A DNA stretch of 64,000 nucleotides. Origin: Meloidogyne chitwoodi. Lineage: Eukaryota > Nematoda > Chromadorea > Rhabditida > Meloidogynidae. The notes beneath the pieces are model-generated. The model had not been told where the DNA came from. It did no database searches and saw only the letters and a list, made by a program, of their open reading frames with translations. Position 1 is the stretch's first letter; the number at the start of each line of letters is the position of its first letter. Below, piece by piece: positions 13,045-24,727 of this stretch. The stretch spans positions 1,674,001 to 1,738,000 of the forward strand of contig JACZZP010000007.1 of NCBI GenBank assembly GCA_015183035.1. The letters run 5' to 3'. The position numbers were made by a program, and so were the translations under genes.

Positions 13045-13514
13045 ATGAAAAGAAAGAAAAAAAAAGAAAATATTATTTGGAGGATTTTTTAAATTAAAAA
13101 AAAAATTGTATTTGATAAGACATGTTATAATTATTATTATTCTGTTATTTCAGGCATAAAAAAAGGTCGTAATAAATAAATTTTAAAAAATTAAATTTTG
13201 GAAAGTGAAGAATGGATCACATTTTTTTTAATTTTATAGAATAAAATATTTATTAAAATACTTTAATAATATTAATTTTGATTTTCGTTATTTGAACTAA
13301 ACAAATGTTTTTTTTATTAAAATAATTTATTATTTTTTGAACATTTGTTCATTTTTTTAAATTAAAAAAAGAACAATATCTTCTACAAATAAAATAATAA
13401 AAATATATTTGATCATTTTAAATTGTTTTTCTGAGAAGAGAAAAACAAAAATATTAATTTTCTAAAATTTAAAAAAGGTATCAAATTTCAGAAATATTTT
13501 TCTTGTTTCTTTAA

Positions 13515-14608
13515 ATGCGTAAACAAGCTAAAATTTCTTCTCCAACAATATTTTCTATTGGTAAAGTTATGTCTGATTATAATTTAAATCGTTCTCGTTC
13601 TGCTGCAATTCTTGATTCAAAATCTCTTTTTGCATATCCGGTAAGTTTTTTAATTTAATTTTAAAGAAGAAAAGTTATAGAACAATAAAAGAAATAATAA
13701 TATTATTTATTAATTAGCTAATTATTATATTTTCACTATTTAATAGCTAAGGAACTCCCAGTAAAATTAACAAAAGATAAAAATATTAATTAAATAAAAT
13801 TTTAAAAAATTAAATTTAAAACAGATTTCAAAGACTTATTCTGTTCCAAATATTTGTGATTATTCAATTAATTATACCCTTTATAATGGACTTAAAACAT
13901 ATAATAATAATGTTCGACCAACAGCATATTCAACTTATCGATCTTATTTTCCGTATAAAAAATATGAACCTTCTTATTTAGTTTATTTTAATTTTTAATT
14001 TTTTAAAATATATTTTATAGAATAATCTCTACTGGAATGATAAATCAACATATTTTTCTAATTCTTATAATCGAATATTACAACCTAAGCATTATACTGA
14101 TCATATTAAAAATCCTTTCTTTTTAAATTATTCTTGTACATATTATCCTTTTAAATATAATTATAATGATCTTTGGTTAGTTTTTTTAATTAAATTAAAA
14201 TATTAATTTATATTTTTTAGGGAAATTATTTATTTATTATTATTTTCAGCTCTAGGGGCAGTATATAACAAAAATATTACTAAAAAAATATTTTTTATTA
14301 AATCCTTTTTTATTTAGCTATGATTTCTCTCTCTCTCTTTCTTTTACTGTTCATATCCCCTTTCTATTATTACTAAAAAACGTCGCAAAATTTAATTTAT
14401 TAATAATTTTACAAAAAAATATTTTAAATTTTTTATTTAATAAAAAAAGCAAAATATTAATTTAAAAAAATAAATAAAAAATAATTATTTATTTATTTAA
14501 AGGTATGGATATAAGGCACCTTCATATTATCGAAATTTTTATTATGTTTCGCCTTACTACGATTATTATTCAAATAATACTTATAATTATCGTTACAATT
14601 ATCGCTAA
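13515..14608 (+). CDS. Tyr/Asn-rich protein of unknown function
   Basis: Four exons: 13515-13640, 13825-13980, 14021-14175, 14503-14608; 180 residues with consistent phases. I do not recognise a family. The protein is strikingly rich in Tyr, Asn, Ser and Pro, with repeated YxxY-like spacing and a C-terminus of alternating Tyr and Asn (YDYYSNNTYNYRYNYR). There is no obvious signal peptide or membrane segment, and few cysteines. Four exons joining in one frame, each ending in a GT and opening after an AG, argues that it is a real gene. It lies 470 bases downstream of the EBP1-like gene on the same strand, so co-transcription is possible. It may be a nematode-specific structural or muscle-associated protein, but that is a guess. 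Confidence 0.65.
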
Positions 14609-14691
14609 AAGAAGAAAAGAAAATTAAAAATTAGGAAAACAATTCGATTAAACTTTTTTTAAAAATTCATTTATCAAAAATATGTAAAAAT

Positions 14692-15594
14692 TTATTTTCG
14701 TGGATATAAATTTCTAAGAGTATCATTTTGTGCTTTTCTTGATGTTTCATCTTGAAGAATTTGTTTAAGAACAGTTAATTCTCTTTCAGCCTAATTTATT
14801 TATTTTATTTATTTTTTTTTTAATTTTATTTTTAAAATTATAACCTTTTCACGAGCAGCACCCTCTTGGGCAATTTTTTGTCTTAGAAAAATTAATTCTT
14901 GTTTAGCTTCATTAGCTTCTTTTTCTACGTATTGAAGTTTTTGTTGAGGCTTTAAAAAAATTAATTTATATAAAATAAAATAAATTAATTAATTTAAATG
15001 ATTTTTAAATAAATTTAAAAAAAAAAAGAAAGAAGAAAAATAAAAAAAGAGAGAGTAAGTAAATTCTCTCTCTTTTTTCGTATCCATTGCTTCCCATTTA
15101 ATATTTATCTAAAAAATATTCTACTTAATATATAATAAAACAAAATAGAATGAACACAAGCGAATCGACTGGCCGCCGTTTCCCGCTTATATAAAGTAAA
15201 AAAGCCAATTGATGGAGGCTATGTTCATTCGTATTTAGTGACTCAACTATCTGGATAGAAGTTGGAGGCACAAATACTGTTATTTTAAAGCCTTATTAAA
15301 GGTGAATTTTGTAATAAAATCTTTAATTTGCGGTTGTATTCGGATGGAGGGTTTCAGTTGTTATGTTCGCGAACAATTTTTTTCGGTAACTTAAGTAATC
15401 GAAATTTTTAATAAATTAAATATATCTTTTTTTTAATTATAAATTTTGCCAACCAATTTTTGTTTTTCCCTTTCTTCAATTAATAATCGCTGTAATTGCT
15501 CTACTTCTGCTTGTGCTTTGTCTGCTTCAGCTCTTGTTTGAAGTAATTTATTCTTTATAACCTCCAAAACAGAATCATTTGAACCATGTGACAT
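14692..15594 (-). CDS. Short coiled-coil protein
   Basis: Three exons on the minus strand: 15454-15594, 14845-14949, 14692-14790; 114 residues. Almost the whole length is charged heptad-like sequence (LLQTRAEADKAQAEVEQLQR; EANEAKQELIFLRQKIAQEG; ERELTVLKQILQDE), so a continuous coiled coil is predicted. It recalls short tropomyosin-like or tropomyosin-related nematode proteins but lacks recognisable family signatures. Intron 1 is 504 bases, much longer than its neighbours, and carries a GC-richer structured stretch (15148-15232). Additional exons inside that intron cannot be excluded. Confidence 0.55.
15148..15232. ncRNA. Candidate structured RNA or small hairpin element inside an intron
   Basis: GAATGAACA (about 15148) pairs with TGTTCATTC (about 15224), and ATCGACTGGC pairs imperfectly with GCCAATTGAT inside it. 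The block is clearly less AT-rich than its surroundings and contains TATATAAAG. This could be an intronic structured RNA or a decayed repeat; no RNA family is recognised. Confidence 0.25.
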
Positions 15595-17193
15595 TCTCAA
15601 TAAATTAACAAAATTTAAATATTTTATTAATAATTTAAATTGTTATATAATTAAAAAAAAATTTAGAAAAATTGGACGTCCAAATCTAGCTGAATGAAAA
15701 TATTTTCGTAATGAGTAGGCGTAATTCAACAGCTGTTAAGTATAAAATAATTTTAAAGGAAAAATAAACAGATGTTCAGATGTTTTATTTAAAAATATTG
15801 AAATAATTCCCAAAAAATAAAAAAATTAATTTTATTTTTTTAAACTTTGATTGGTTGCTTTTTATGGTAGAAAGTAAAAAGGAAAGAATTGACTACGTTA
15901 AAAATAATTCAAAATTCAATTTAAAATTTAAATATAGTCTCTGAGTTCTTCTTACTCTTTTTATATTATTTTAATAAAATATATTTATTATCCTTACAAA
16001 TTATTTTTTATTAAGAAAACACTAAAATTTATACCAAATAAAAATAAATGTTTTAACAAATATTAAAATACAAATATATTTTAAAATTAAATAATAAAGT
16101 GAAATATATATTCAGGCCCTGAGTATAAAATTAACAAGGCAAAATAACAATTTAAAAAATAAATTAATCAAAATAATTTTAAATAAAATATTATGAAAGA
16201 GTAAAATTAAAATAAAACAAATTATTGCTTTATAGGCAAGTTGGTAATTTATAAGCAGTGATAACAAAATAAAATTGAAGATCAGCAATTCTGTTAAATA
16301 TTTACAAATTTTTAGCTAAAAATAATTGAAAAAAAACAATTTTAACGTGTAATGGATCGAAGTTTTCCCTTGAATAATAATGTGAACTCCATGTATGCCA
16401 AATGGATAATGCAATATTATTAATATAAAAAAGAGAAAATCAGCCGATTTGAGTGGGTAGCTTTCTGAAATATCACAACTATTTTTCTTTCTTTTATGAT
16501 TTATTATGAAAAAAAAAGTAAATTTTGTATATTTTCTAAAAAGTTCTTTTTTTAAAATATTATTTATTTTAAAGCAGTATTAAAAAAAATCATTCAGAAG
16601 CTAGCCATGAAACATAATGGATCCTTTTTCTAATGAAACAATTTCTAAGGTTAAATAATGTTAGTCTAATTGTTATATCAAAACTCCTCTAAATATTTTA
16701 ATTATTATTACCCCCTAAACTATTTTTAAAGGGTAATATATTAATAAATTGAATTTTGACAAGAGAAAAGAAAAAAACTTAAGATGAGTATACTAAAATT
16801 ATTAGGCAGTATTTATTATTTATATGAGAATTCATAGTTGTAAAAAAAGCAATCAAAATAATTTAAAATAATATTTATGTAATATAGTCGAACCATATAA
16901 ATAATCTTACAATTTAAAAATATCCAAAAAATTTAATTTTAATTATATTATCAAAAAAATATAAAGGTTCAACTATATATAATTTTATAATAATGCAAAA
17001 ATAGGCAAAACATCAATTAGAATTTGAGTAACATTTTTTAATAAATAAATGAGTGAGTTTTGAGAATTTGATCATTGTTTGACAAAAACAAAAAAAAGTT
17101 AAATAGAATAGTATAGATAAAGAAAAACAAATAAATATAGTAGTTATATAACTTGATTTTTTAAACATAACCTTATTATATTGAAATAGATAA
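15595..17193. other. Intergenic region without recognised genes
   Basis: AT-rich spacer between the 5' end of the coiled-coil gene and the 3' end of the Argonaute gene. Both strands were scanned for exons with splice borders and none resembling a protein family was found. Part of the right side is presumably Argonaute 3' UTR. Confidence 0.5.
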
Positions 17194-20100
17194 TTATGCC
17201 CAGAATTTAGTTGGAAGTTTTGGAATAAGTTGTTCTGTAACATCAGCAAAGTATGCATTTCGTTGGTTGTCCAGCGCCATTTGAGCAGCTTCTTGTTCTC
17301 CTCCGGGTGGAGGAAGATCAAATACTTGAGCTTGAGAACCTTCAGATCTAAAAAAGGAAAAATCAAATTTAAAGATTTTAAAGTTACGTGTGCATTTTCC
17401 AATTGTTTCGACCACGTGCGGCCAATGCATCGGCAGAGTATAGAACTCCTGGCACTGCAGTAGACATGGTACAAATACCGTGAGAGTATGATAAGCTATA
17501 AGATAAAAATTAACTAAAAAATTTAATAAAAAAAAACTCACGCATATGTTATGTATTCAATCTCCTCTAATTTAATTGGGGGTAGACGAGCTGTAGGCCC
17601 TTGAGGCGGTCTGTATTCGTGTACTACAGTACAGCGTAAAGGTTGCGCAGTTCCCTTAAAATTATTAGTTGAAAAGATGTAAAAAACAAATCAATTAAAA
17701 AACCTGTAAAGCTTTGTGCGGAATCAACAAAAATTCTGTGAGAGCAGCATTCATAACACCCTTGTCCACAACAGTTCCAGGTTGGCAGTTTTGCTCAGGT
17801 GCTCTTCCTTGACGATTAATACGTTCCGGAACAATCTAAAAAGTAAACAATAATAATATAAGGAAAATACTGAATTTAAAAAATAAAAAACAAACTCGAT
17901 AGTTAGACTGACGCTGACAAACAACAATTGTGATGGCGGGAATGTTGAATTTTCCTCCGCGTTCGCTGGAAACTTCTTTAAATGCTTCGAGAAATGCAGC
18001 TCCTTCCCAACAAGCAACCTTAAAAAATTTAAAATATTAATGTAAAAAGATTATAAAGTAACCTTTTTAAACTCTCCCTCAGATGCTCCGCCACGAAAAA
18101 CAATCAAATGTTCTGGGAATTGGTCGTTGTTAGCAGTCTCATAAACATACAATGCATTTTTGATAGCTTCAACAAATGGTCGCATCTGTTCAGTACGAAT
18201 TATTGCTGTTCTAGCTTGTTGAAACCAATAAGTTCCACGCAATCGAAGCATTTCACGACCAATTGAGTAAGCCATCTAAAAAATCATAAAGGTTTATAAT
18301 TATTTTAAAACTAAAAATTCACTCCAACAACTGTAGGAATTGCAGGTGCCTTTCCAGTTTGACGTTCATACAAATTAAGTGGTGGAGCATGAGACATTCC
18401 AATTCCAATAAACATTCGCCGTCCACTCAGCCAAATATCAGCACTAAAAGATTTAAATAATAATTTAAATTATAAAAATTTAAAAATAACTTACAAAACA
18501 TCCTGTTGATTTCGAGCTGCCCGTTTAAAGACTTCGGGAGTAACAATGTTGTAATTGGATCCTCCCATTTTTAAGTTAGTTTTCATTATGATGTTTTCTA
18601 AAACCATTGCTCCACCACCACCACCTCCAGCACCTTTTAACATCATTTTTGGTCCAACATGTTGAGTAAGTACATCTAATATTAAAAAAGTTAAAACACT
18701 AATTAATCTTAATTTTTTAAACAATTAAATCCTAAATAAAAATTGTCACTAAACTAACCATATTTTTGCTCGCAATATTTCATTACATTATGAAAGTCTC
18801 CAGGATATGCCTTTTCTTTACCATCTGCAAAGAATAACACAAACATGCATTGATGATCGGCATAGAATTGAAATTTTTCCCTCACATACTCCCTAAAATA
18901 AAATTTTTTAAACGAAAAATTAAAATTTATATTAAAAAAAGTTACATGCTAGTTTCTTCATAATGATCAACTCTTTGAGGCATCATGGCATTTCCAATTC
19001 CACGTTTTTGAGCGGTGTTCACAAGTTGTTCACAGAAACGCCTTGGAAATAAGTTTTATAAAAATATTTTAATTTTCAATAACTCACTGGCATTGGTCCA
19101 TCTGAACACAATTCTGAACAATAACCACGGCCCAAATCTTTGGCCAATTGACTGGGATAGTGAAGCGGCGATTTTGAGGAGCTCCACCACCAATCATTTT
19201 CCAATCAAGTCCTATCAATTTAATTAAATCAAAACAAAAATAATAATAATTACCTCCTGACTGATTTGGCTCGACTCGATCACTAGGCGGATTATATTGT
19301 ATTGCTGGCGGAAACAGCATTGAAGCTTCAGTCTTGCATAACTGCGGGTCAATACGCACATTATGAGCTTGGAAATAAGGATTCATATTTGCAAGATTTC
19401 CATTATCGCGCTGGATCGTGATTTGCTCTGGCATAGCGGCAGGCATTACTTGACACTGTTTGATCATCTGTTCTGTTAGTCTTGGCATTTGTTTGTCGAT
19501 CGGAACGCGCTGCCCCTGACTTTAATCAAAAAATATTTATAGAAATAGATTTTTTCAAAATGCTAGAAAAAATACTGTCTTTATAATTATCCAGAAAATG
19601 TTTATAAAAATTATGAAACAAAATAATCATTTTCTATACATTTAAAACTTACACGATCTTGAGTAATTCCAGTGGATAAAAAGATTCCTTTGAGCCAGCC
19701 TTCTGAATAGCACAAGGCAATCGTTGAAAGCGCAAATTAAGTCGGTATGTTTGCTGAAAGTGCTGGACCACGCTGATTGTCTGTCCTTCCCGTTGAAACG
19801 TTATTTCATTGGCAGGTTTATTGGTTAATCCAGAGTTAACAAAAGTTATCTGACTTTCAGGTAGATGAGTAGTTTGAAGGACAAGACCTTTTTAATGAAA
19901 ATTAATTAAAAAAATTTTTTTAAATATAATAACCTTTAACTTGCTTATTTATCTGATCAAACTGTCTCCCCATATTAAGATCATCAGGTGTACGACAATT
20001 CATCAACTCACAAACAAATTGCAGCACTTCAACTCCAGGAAAGAATGCAGATTTTTTTGCTAAAAATTATTAATAAAAAATTTGTAAGATTTAAAAAATA

Positions 20101-21214
20101 CTGACGATCCAACTGCAGAATTGGCATAGCATTCTGTTTGTTCTCGCCAACAAATCGAACCTAAAATATTTTTCATCAATTTTTTTAGGAAAAATTACAT
20201 CTTATATAGAAATTAATTCTCTCAGGCGAAAAATTTTGTAACCTACATTCTTTTGCATTCCACTTTTTAAAATTTGAGGAACACCCTGCAGCTGAAATGT
20301 ACTCTCTTTATCATACAGCCGGTTTCCAAAAGAGTAGTGCTTTCCCTTCTCGAACATATGTTGCGATGACAGCAATTCCAAGAACTGAACAACGGATCGG
20401 TCACCTTGTATGTAGGCTTGAGCGGCATTTGAGAGATTAACCTGAATTAATAAATAAATAAATAAATAACAAAAAAATAACTGTCTCGGTTCGAAGTAAA
20501 CATGCAACAATGCGCTCTGTATTTCTGATATAAGCCTTCGCACGATCTTCAAGTGCGTTCTAAAAAATACTTTAATTATAAATATTTAATTTAAACATTC
20601 GGGGAGGAAAACTTTGTTCAAATTTATCATAAAAATAATAAGATACATATGGCAAAAATGAACCATTCTCCCGAATATTTAGATTTTTAGACAAAAAAGT
20701 ACCCTGTCAACATCAAGGACAAACTCTCTTTTATCTCCAGGCTTCATACGCAAATCATTGACGCAAAAAAGCAGAAGAGCACAGTCATAAGTAAAAATTT
20801 TCTTGTTGTTTCCAAAGAATTCTTTATTCGTATCAAGCAACTGTTGAAAAAGACCCCAGATTAGACGGCGACGAGTCTCCTTTGATTCACTTAAATTAAT
20901 TTTGAAAGACAATCCTAAATCAAAACTCACTCGTTGCGTGGTCCACGTTCAAATTGTTGTTTTTTGATTTGAGACTGGCCCTGAACTTGAACATTTCGCT
21001 CTCCAACAAAGCTCAATTCAAATTGATAGACTTGTTGCACTGCCTTGCCGATATCCATCTGGTAACCATTTAACAAAACAGCAAGACGTGTAGCTGTTGG
21101 AGCAGTCCCCGTATTGGTTACTTTTTCTGTAAATTGATTATTAAAAATCAGTCAAAATAAATAAATTAATTAATTACGAGCAAGAATGGTATCTTGTTCC
21201 TTCGCAGATGTCAT
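17194..21214 (-). CDS. Argonaute, WAGO-like, slicer-dead
   Basis: Twenty exons on the minus strand: 21178-21214, 20931-21126, 20703-20889, 20482-20559, 20247-20441, 20106-20160, 19934-20059, 19653-19887, 19254-19519, 19088-19211, 18946-19041, 18759-18892, 18495-18675, 18323-18443, 18063-18275, 17896-18018, 17704-17835, 17542-17654, 17388-17495, 17194-17347; 957 residues, normal Argonaute length. N, PAZ (about 190-260), MID and PIWI (about 470-940) regions are all present. PIWI landmarks include LGG-like KMGGSNYNIV, VVQ-like IVVCQRQ, and SYSHGICTMSTAVPG. The catalytic tetrad is lost: the GADVTH motif reads GIGMSH (Asp to Gly, about residue 652), YRDGVSEGQ reads FRGGASEGE (Asp to Gly, about 736), and the YAHLVAFRAR His is Asp in SADALAARGR (about 890). 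Nematode WAGOs bind secondary 22G small RNAs without slicing; that clade assignment is inferred from these losses. The C-terminus ends KFWA rather than YFA. A Gly run follows MLKGA. Confidence 0.9.
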
Positions 21215-21450
21215 TGCCAAATATTGTTAAATATAAAATGGTAGCAGAAATAATTGTATAGTAGAATGAAGCAAAAAAGTGGAAATAAAATTATCTAAAA
21301 ATTAAAAATTGTAAAATTAAGAACATAAAAAAGGATAATTCAAAGTTATTCAAATAAAATGATAACAGGCTTATATAGTATTAGAAAAAATTAAAGTGAA
21401 GTTAGAGAACAAAAATCAATAAAAAATATGCAGTGAGTGGCATTAATAAA

Positions 21451-21721
21451 TTGGGATCACCCCTATAGGCCGAAACCCTATTGATCAAATTTGCCAATTG
21501 GTCGAATCCCTTAAATGGTAAAATAATAAAACACTCCCAATAGGTCCAAGTTTACACGAAAACCAACTGGCCATGGGCTCTAAAATGGAGAAGTAATAAA
21601 ACACTCCCAATAGGTCCAAGTTTGAAGGGACCAAATTGTTTTAAGTGATTTGACCGCTTTGGTGATTGGACAAATTGGTTCATACGATCTATAGGGTTTC
21701 GATCTATAGGAGTGGACCCAA
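21451..21721. repeat. Inverted-repeat element with internal direct repeat
   Basis: The ends are imperfect inverted repeats: TTGGGATCACCCCTATAGG at the left and the complement of TTGGGTCCACTCCTATAG at the right, followed by a shared CGAAACCCTAT block. Inside, the phrase AATAAAACACTCCCAATAGG occurs twice about 71 bases apart, and the same phrase is found in the large foldback family. It appears to be a compound or decayed member of that family. Confidence 0.6.
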
Positions 21722-22861
21722 TAAATTATGTAGTTAATGAATAGGTCACTCTTCATTTCCAACTCATCGCTTCTCTCATACTGCTCTGCCTATATTGATA
21801 AAAAAAGAACGCCTATTTTTTGGAAGAAAAGAACAAACCAAACTGACCAAACCATTATTGATTTATGTGCACACATTAGAGTCTAAATTTACATAACAGT
21901 ACTAAGAAACTGCCAAATTAGACTTTACATAGTTATTTAGCTTAAGTAAATTCTGTGCGAGGTTATATAATTTTTTGAAGGGCAAGGGACAATATGTATA
22001 TAAATAAATAAATTGGGAACAGAAAAGGAAAATGCAAATTTAAAATAAGATAGATTGGGTAAAAGGAGTATTTTAACCCATAAATAAAGTGATCGGAAGA
22101 TTTAAAAGACATCCTTTTTCAACACTCTCTCAGTCTTTGCTCTCCTTTTCTTAAATATCTTAAACTTAAATAGGAATTAGAAAAACAATCTTTAGTCAAT
22201 TCAGTAAAAATAAAATTAATCATACAAACAAAAAGATTTAAAAAAGATAAAAATAAAACTTGAAAAAAAAGAATTTGATAATAAAAAAATTGGTTTTATT
22301 TAAAAATCTTAATATTAGAGCAAAATTTGTTAAAAATTCTTTCATAGTTAATGAATGTAACTTTTTGTACAAAGGATGATAAATAATTTTCTCAACAATT
22401 GTTACCACCTTTCCCATCCCATGAAAAGGAAGTTACAAAGAATCACACCCAAATTATCTCTCAGTTAAAAGATCAAAAAAACAAAATTATAGTACTGGGA
22501 ATGAAAAGTGAATAAAGATTCAAATCGCAAAACCAAAAAAAAATGATTCTGCACAAAAGATTTTTATTACTTTTCATTAAATATTTTTTTTAAACTAGAA
22601 AAACTAAAAAATAAAAAAATTAGTAAGTGAATTAAAGAAATGAAAAGAAAATGATTAAAAAAGGAAAAAATTTAACGTCGGTATTTTTCTAAAGTTCGCA
22701 AGTAATAATATTTTTACAAAGGATTATTTTATTTAAAATATATCTAAAGGTAGTTAAAAGGAAAAACTGATCTTTTATTTACTCATTTTATATATATTAA
22801 GTTACTTATAGTGTTTCACTAATTTAAATTTAAAAATTAAATTTATTTAATGATATTCTAG

Positions 22862-23299
22862 GGCAATCCTTAACAATTGGGGCTCCACCTCAAATATTCG
22901 CAGTGGCATAGTAAAAATGTGTTTTTAGGGGTTATCGAGGTCGCTGATTACGAATTTGATCTTATCACAAATCCTTATCATTTTATCACTAATTTTAAAA
23001 ATCAAAGATTTTATCAAGATTTTCGCTCATTTGCTGATTACATGCTGGGCATAGTGGGGGTACAATGTAAAATGTTACGTTGTTGTAAAAATTTAATGGC
23101 AGATTCTTTTTTATTAATAAGCAGAGTAATTTGGAAAGTATCCATGATAAAATCTTTGATTTTTAAAATTAGTGATAAAATGATAAGGATTTGTGATAAG
23201 ATCAAATTCGTAATCAGCGACCTCGATAACCCCTAAAAACACATTTTTACTATGCCACTGCGAATATTTGAGGTGGAGCCCCAATTGTTAAGGATTGCC
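22862..23299. mobile_element. Foldback MITE with 8-bp target duplication
   Basis: The element begins GGCAATCCTTAACAATTGGG and ends with the reverse complement. The arms (about 200 bases each) are nearly perfect inverted copies. It is flanked by an exact 8-bp direct repeat TATTCTAG (22854-22861 and 23300-23307). An 8-bp duplication and short GG-starting ends suit a hAT-type transposase acting in trans, although no transposase is present. A second, more diverged member is at 39822-40459. Confidence 0.85.
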
Positions 23300-24727
23300 T
23301 ATTCTAGAAAGTATTTTGTTGATTTTATGCCACCAAAATATCGTTTTTAATTTCATAAAAAAATTATTATTTGTGGGAAAAATAAATGTTTGCGGATAAT
23401 AGTTGCGGACTTTCTCCTGCATTTAAGAAAAGTAATAAATCATCCACTTATTGGGTTTTTAAGGATGAAAAAATGCAGCACATTTATTTATTTTTTAAAT
23501 AATAAAATATGGAACCATTTTGACTTAAAAATATATTTAAAAAATATTTTTGACAATTTATGTTCATTAAAAATTTTTTAAAAAACAATTAAAGAACAAA
23601 TTTAAATATAAAGACAAAAATGTTTAAACTTTTTATAAATATAAAAAATGAATTGTAAATAGGTATTGTCAAATTCTCATTAAATAAAATTAAAATTACT
23701 TGAAAATTTTAAAAAATGTTAAAATATTATTGCTAAATCATTTTAATATATTTTTAAATAATTTTGATCTAGTGGGTAATATTCAAGTTTAAAATATTTA
23801 ATTAAATCCAATAAAATTAATTAATCAACTTAAACAATACTACAACTGAAAATATTTATTTAAGTATATAATTCTTAAAAAAATAAGTGCAAAAATAGAT
23901 AATAATATTAGAGATATAAAATTTTTAAAATGGGAAAAGATGGTTTATTGATTGTATAATTAGGGATATAGCAGGATGATCAACAAGAGAATATTTATCT
24001 TATTTATTATAAAGAAATTTAATATTTTATTAATTCCTTGAGGGTACAAAATTAGAATCCTCTTCACCTTCTGATTTCAGATTATTAGATAATTAATAAA
24101 TAAAAACATAAAGATATTCATAAATTTAATATAAACAAAATTTTCATCAAGTATCGTCCTGCAATAAAAAAATTAAATTTGTGGAAAATATATATAAATT
24201 TAAAAAGTAAATGTAGTAGTAGTATATTTAAAAATTCGCAAAAAATATTTATTAATAGAATTCAAAATAAATTTAGTTTATGCTTTAGTTCTTTATTTTT
24301 AATATATTATTGTTTAAATAACTATTTTAAACTTGTATAAATAAAATACTAAAGCATAATCTTAATTTAAGCTTTATTAAATAAAATTGTCTTTTCTAAA
24401 ATTAAAAAATTTATTAAATGTTTTTTTATTGGCGTGAGGGCACACATATGCAAAAGCAATGAGTAGCACCAAAAACATGCAAAAAAGTCATTTTATTTTT
24501 CTAATGCAAATAGGGAGAGAGGAAAGAAAAAAGCCAAGTAAACTATTGGAAGTATTAAAAAATACTAAAATATAAAACTTATTAATTTGTTAAAATGATT
24601 TTGAACACGAAAAACGAATCCTATCGGAAAAGGAAAATTCATTTTTCCATTGCCCAATTTACTCCCTTACTTATTTTTCTTTTATTTTTCCTCTCTCAGC
24701 TTCACATTTATTTTTTCATTTTTATAT

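Larger units (their letters stand above)
21215..24727. other. Intergenic region with repeats, no recognised gene
   Basis: Upstream of the Argonaute gene and downstream of the FLYWCH-like gene. It holds two inverted-repeat elements (21451-21721 and 22862-23299), listed separately. The remainder is AT-rich with no exon chain that I could build on either strand. Confidence 0.5.

Noticed and set aside
20585..20672. Possible extra Argonaute exon (minus strand, NGSFLPYVSYYFYDKFEQ)
   Set aside because: It is open and has splice-like borders, but its 71-base length breaks the frame into the next exon, and the preceding intron would be only about 35 bases. It is kept as intron, though cDNA could overturn this.
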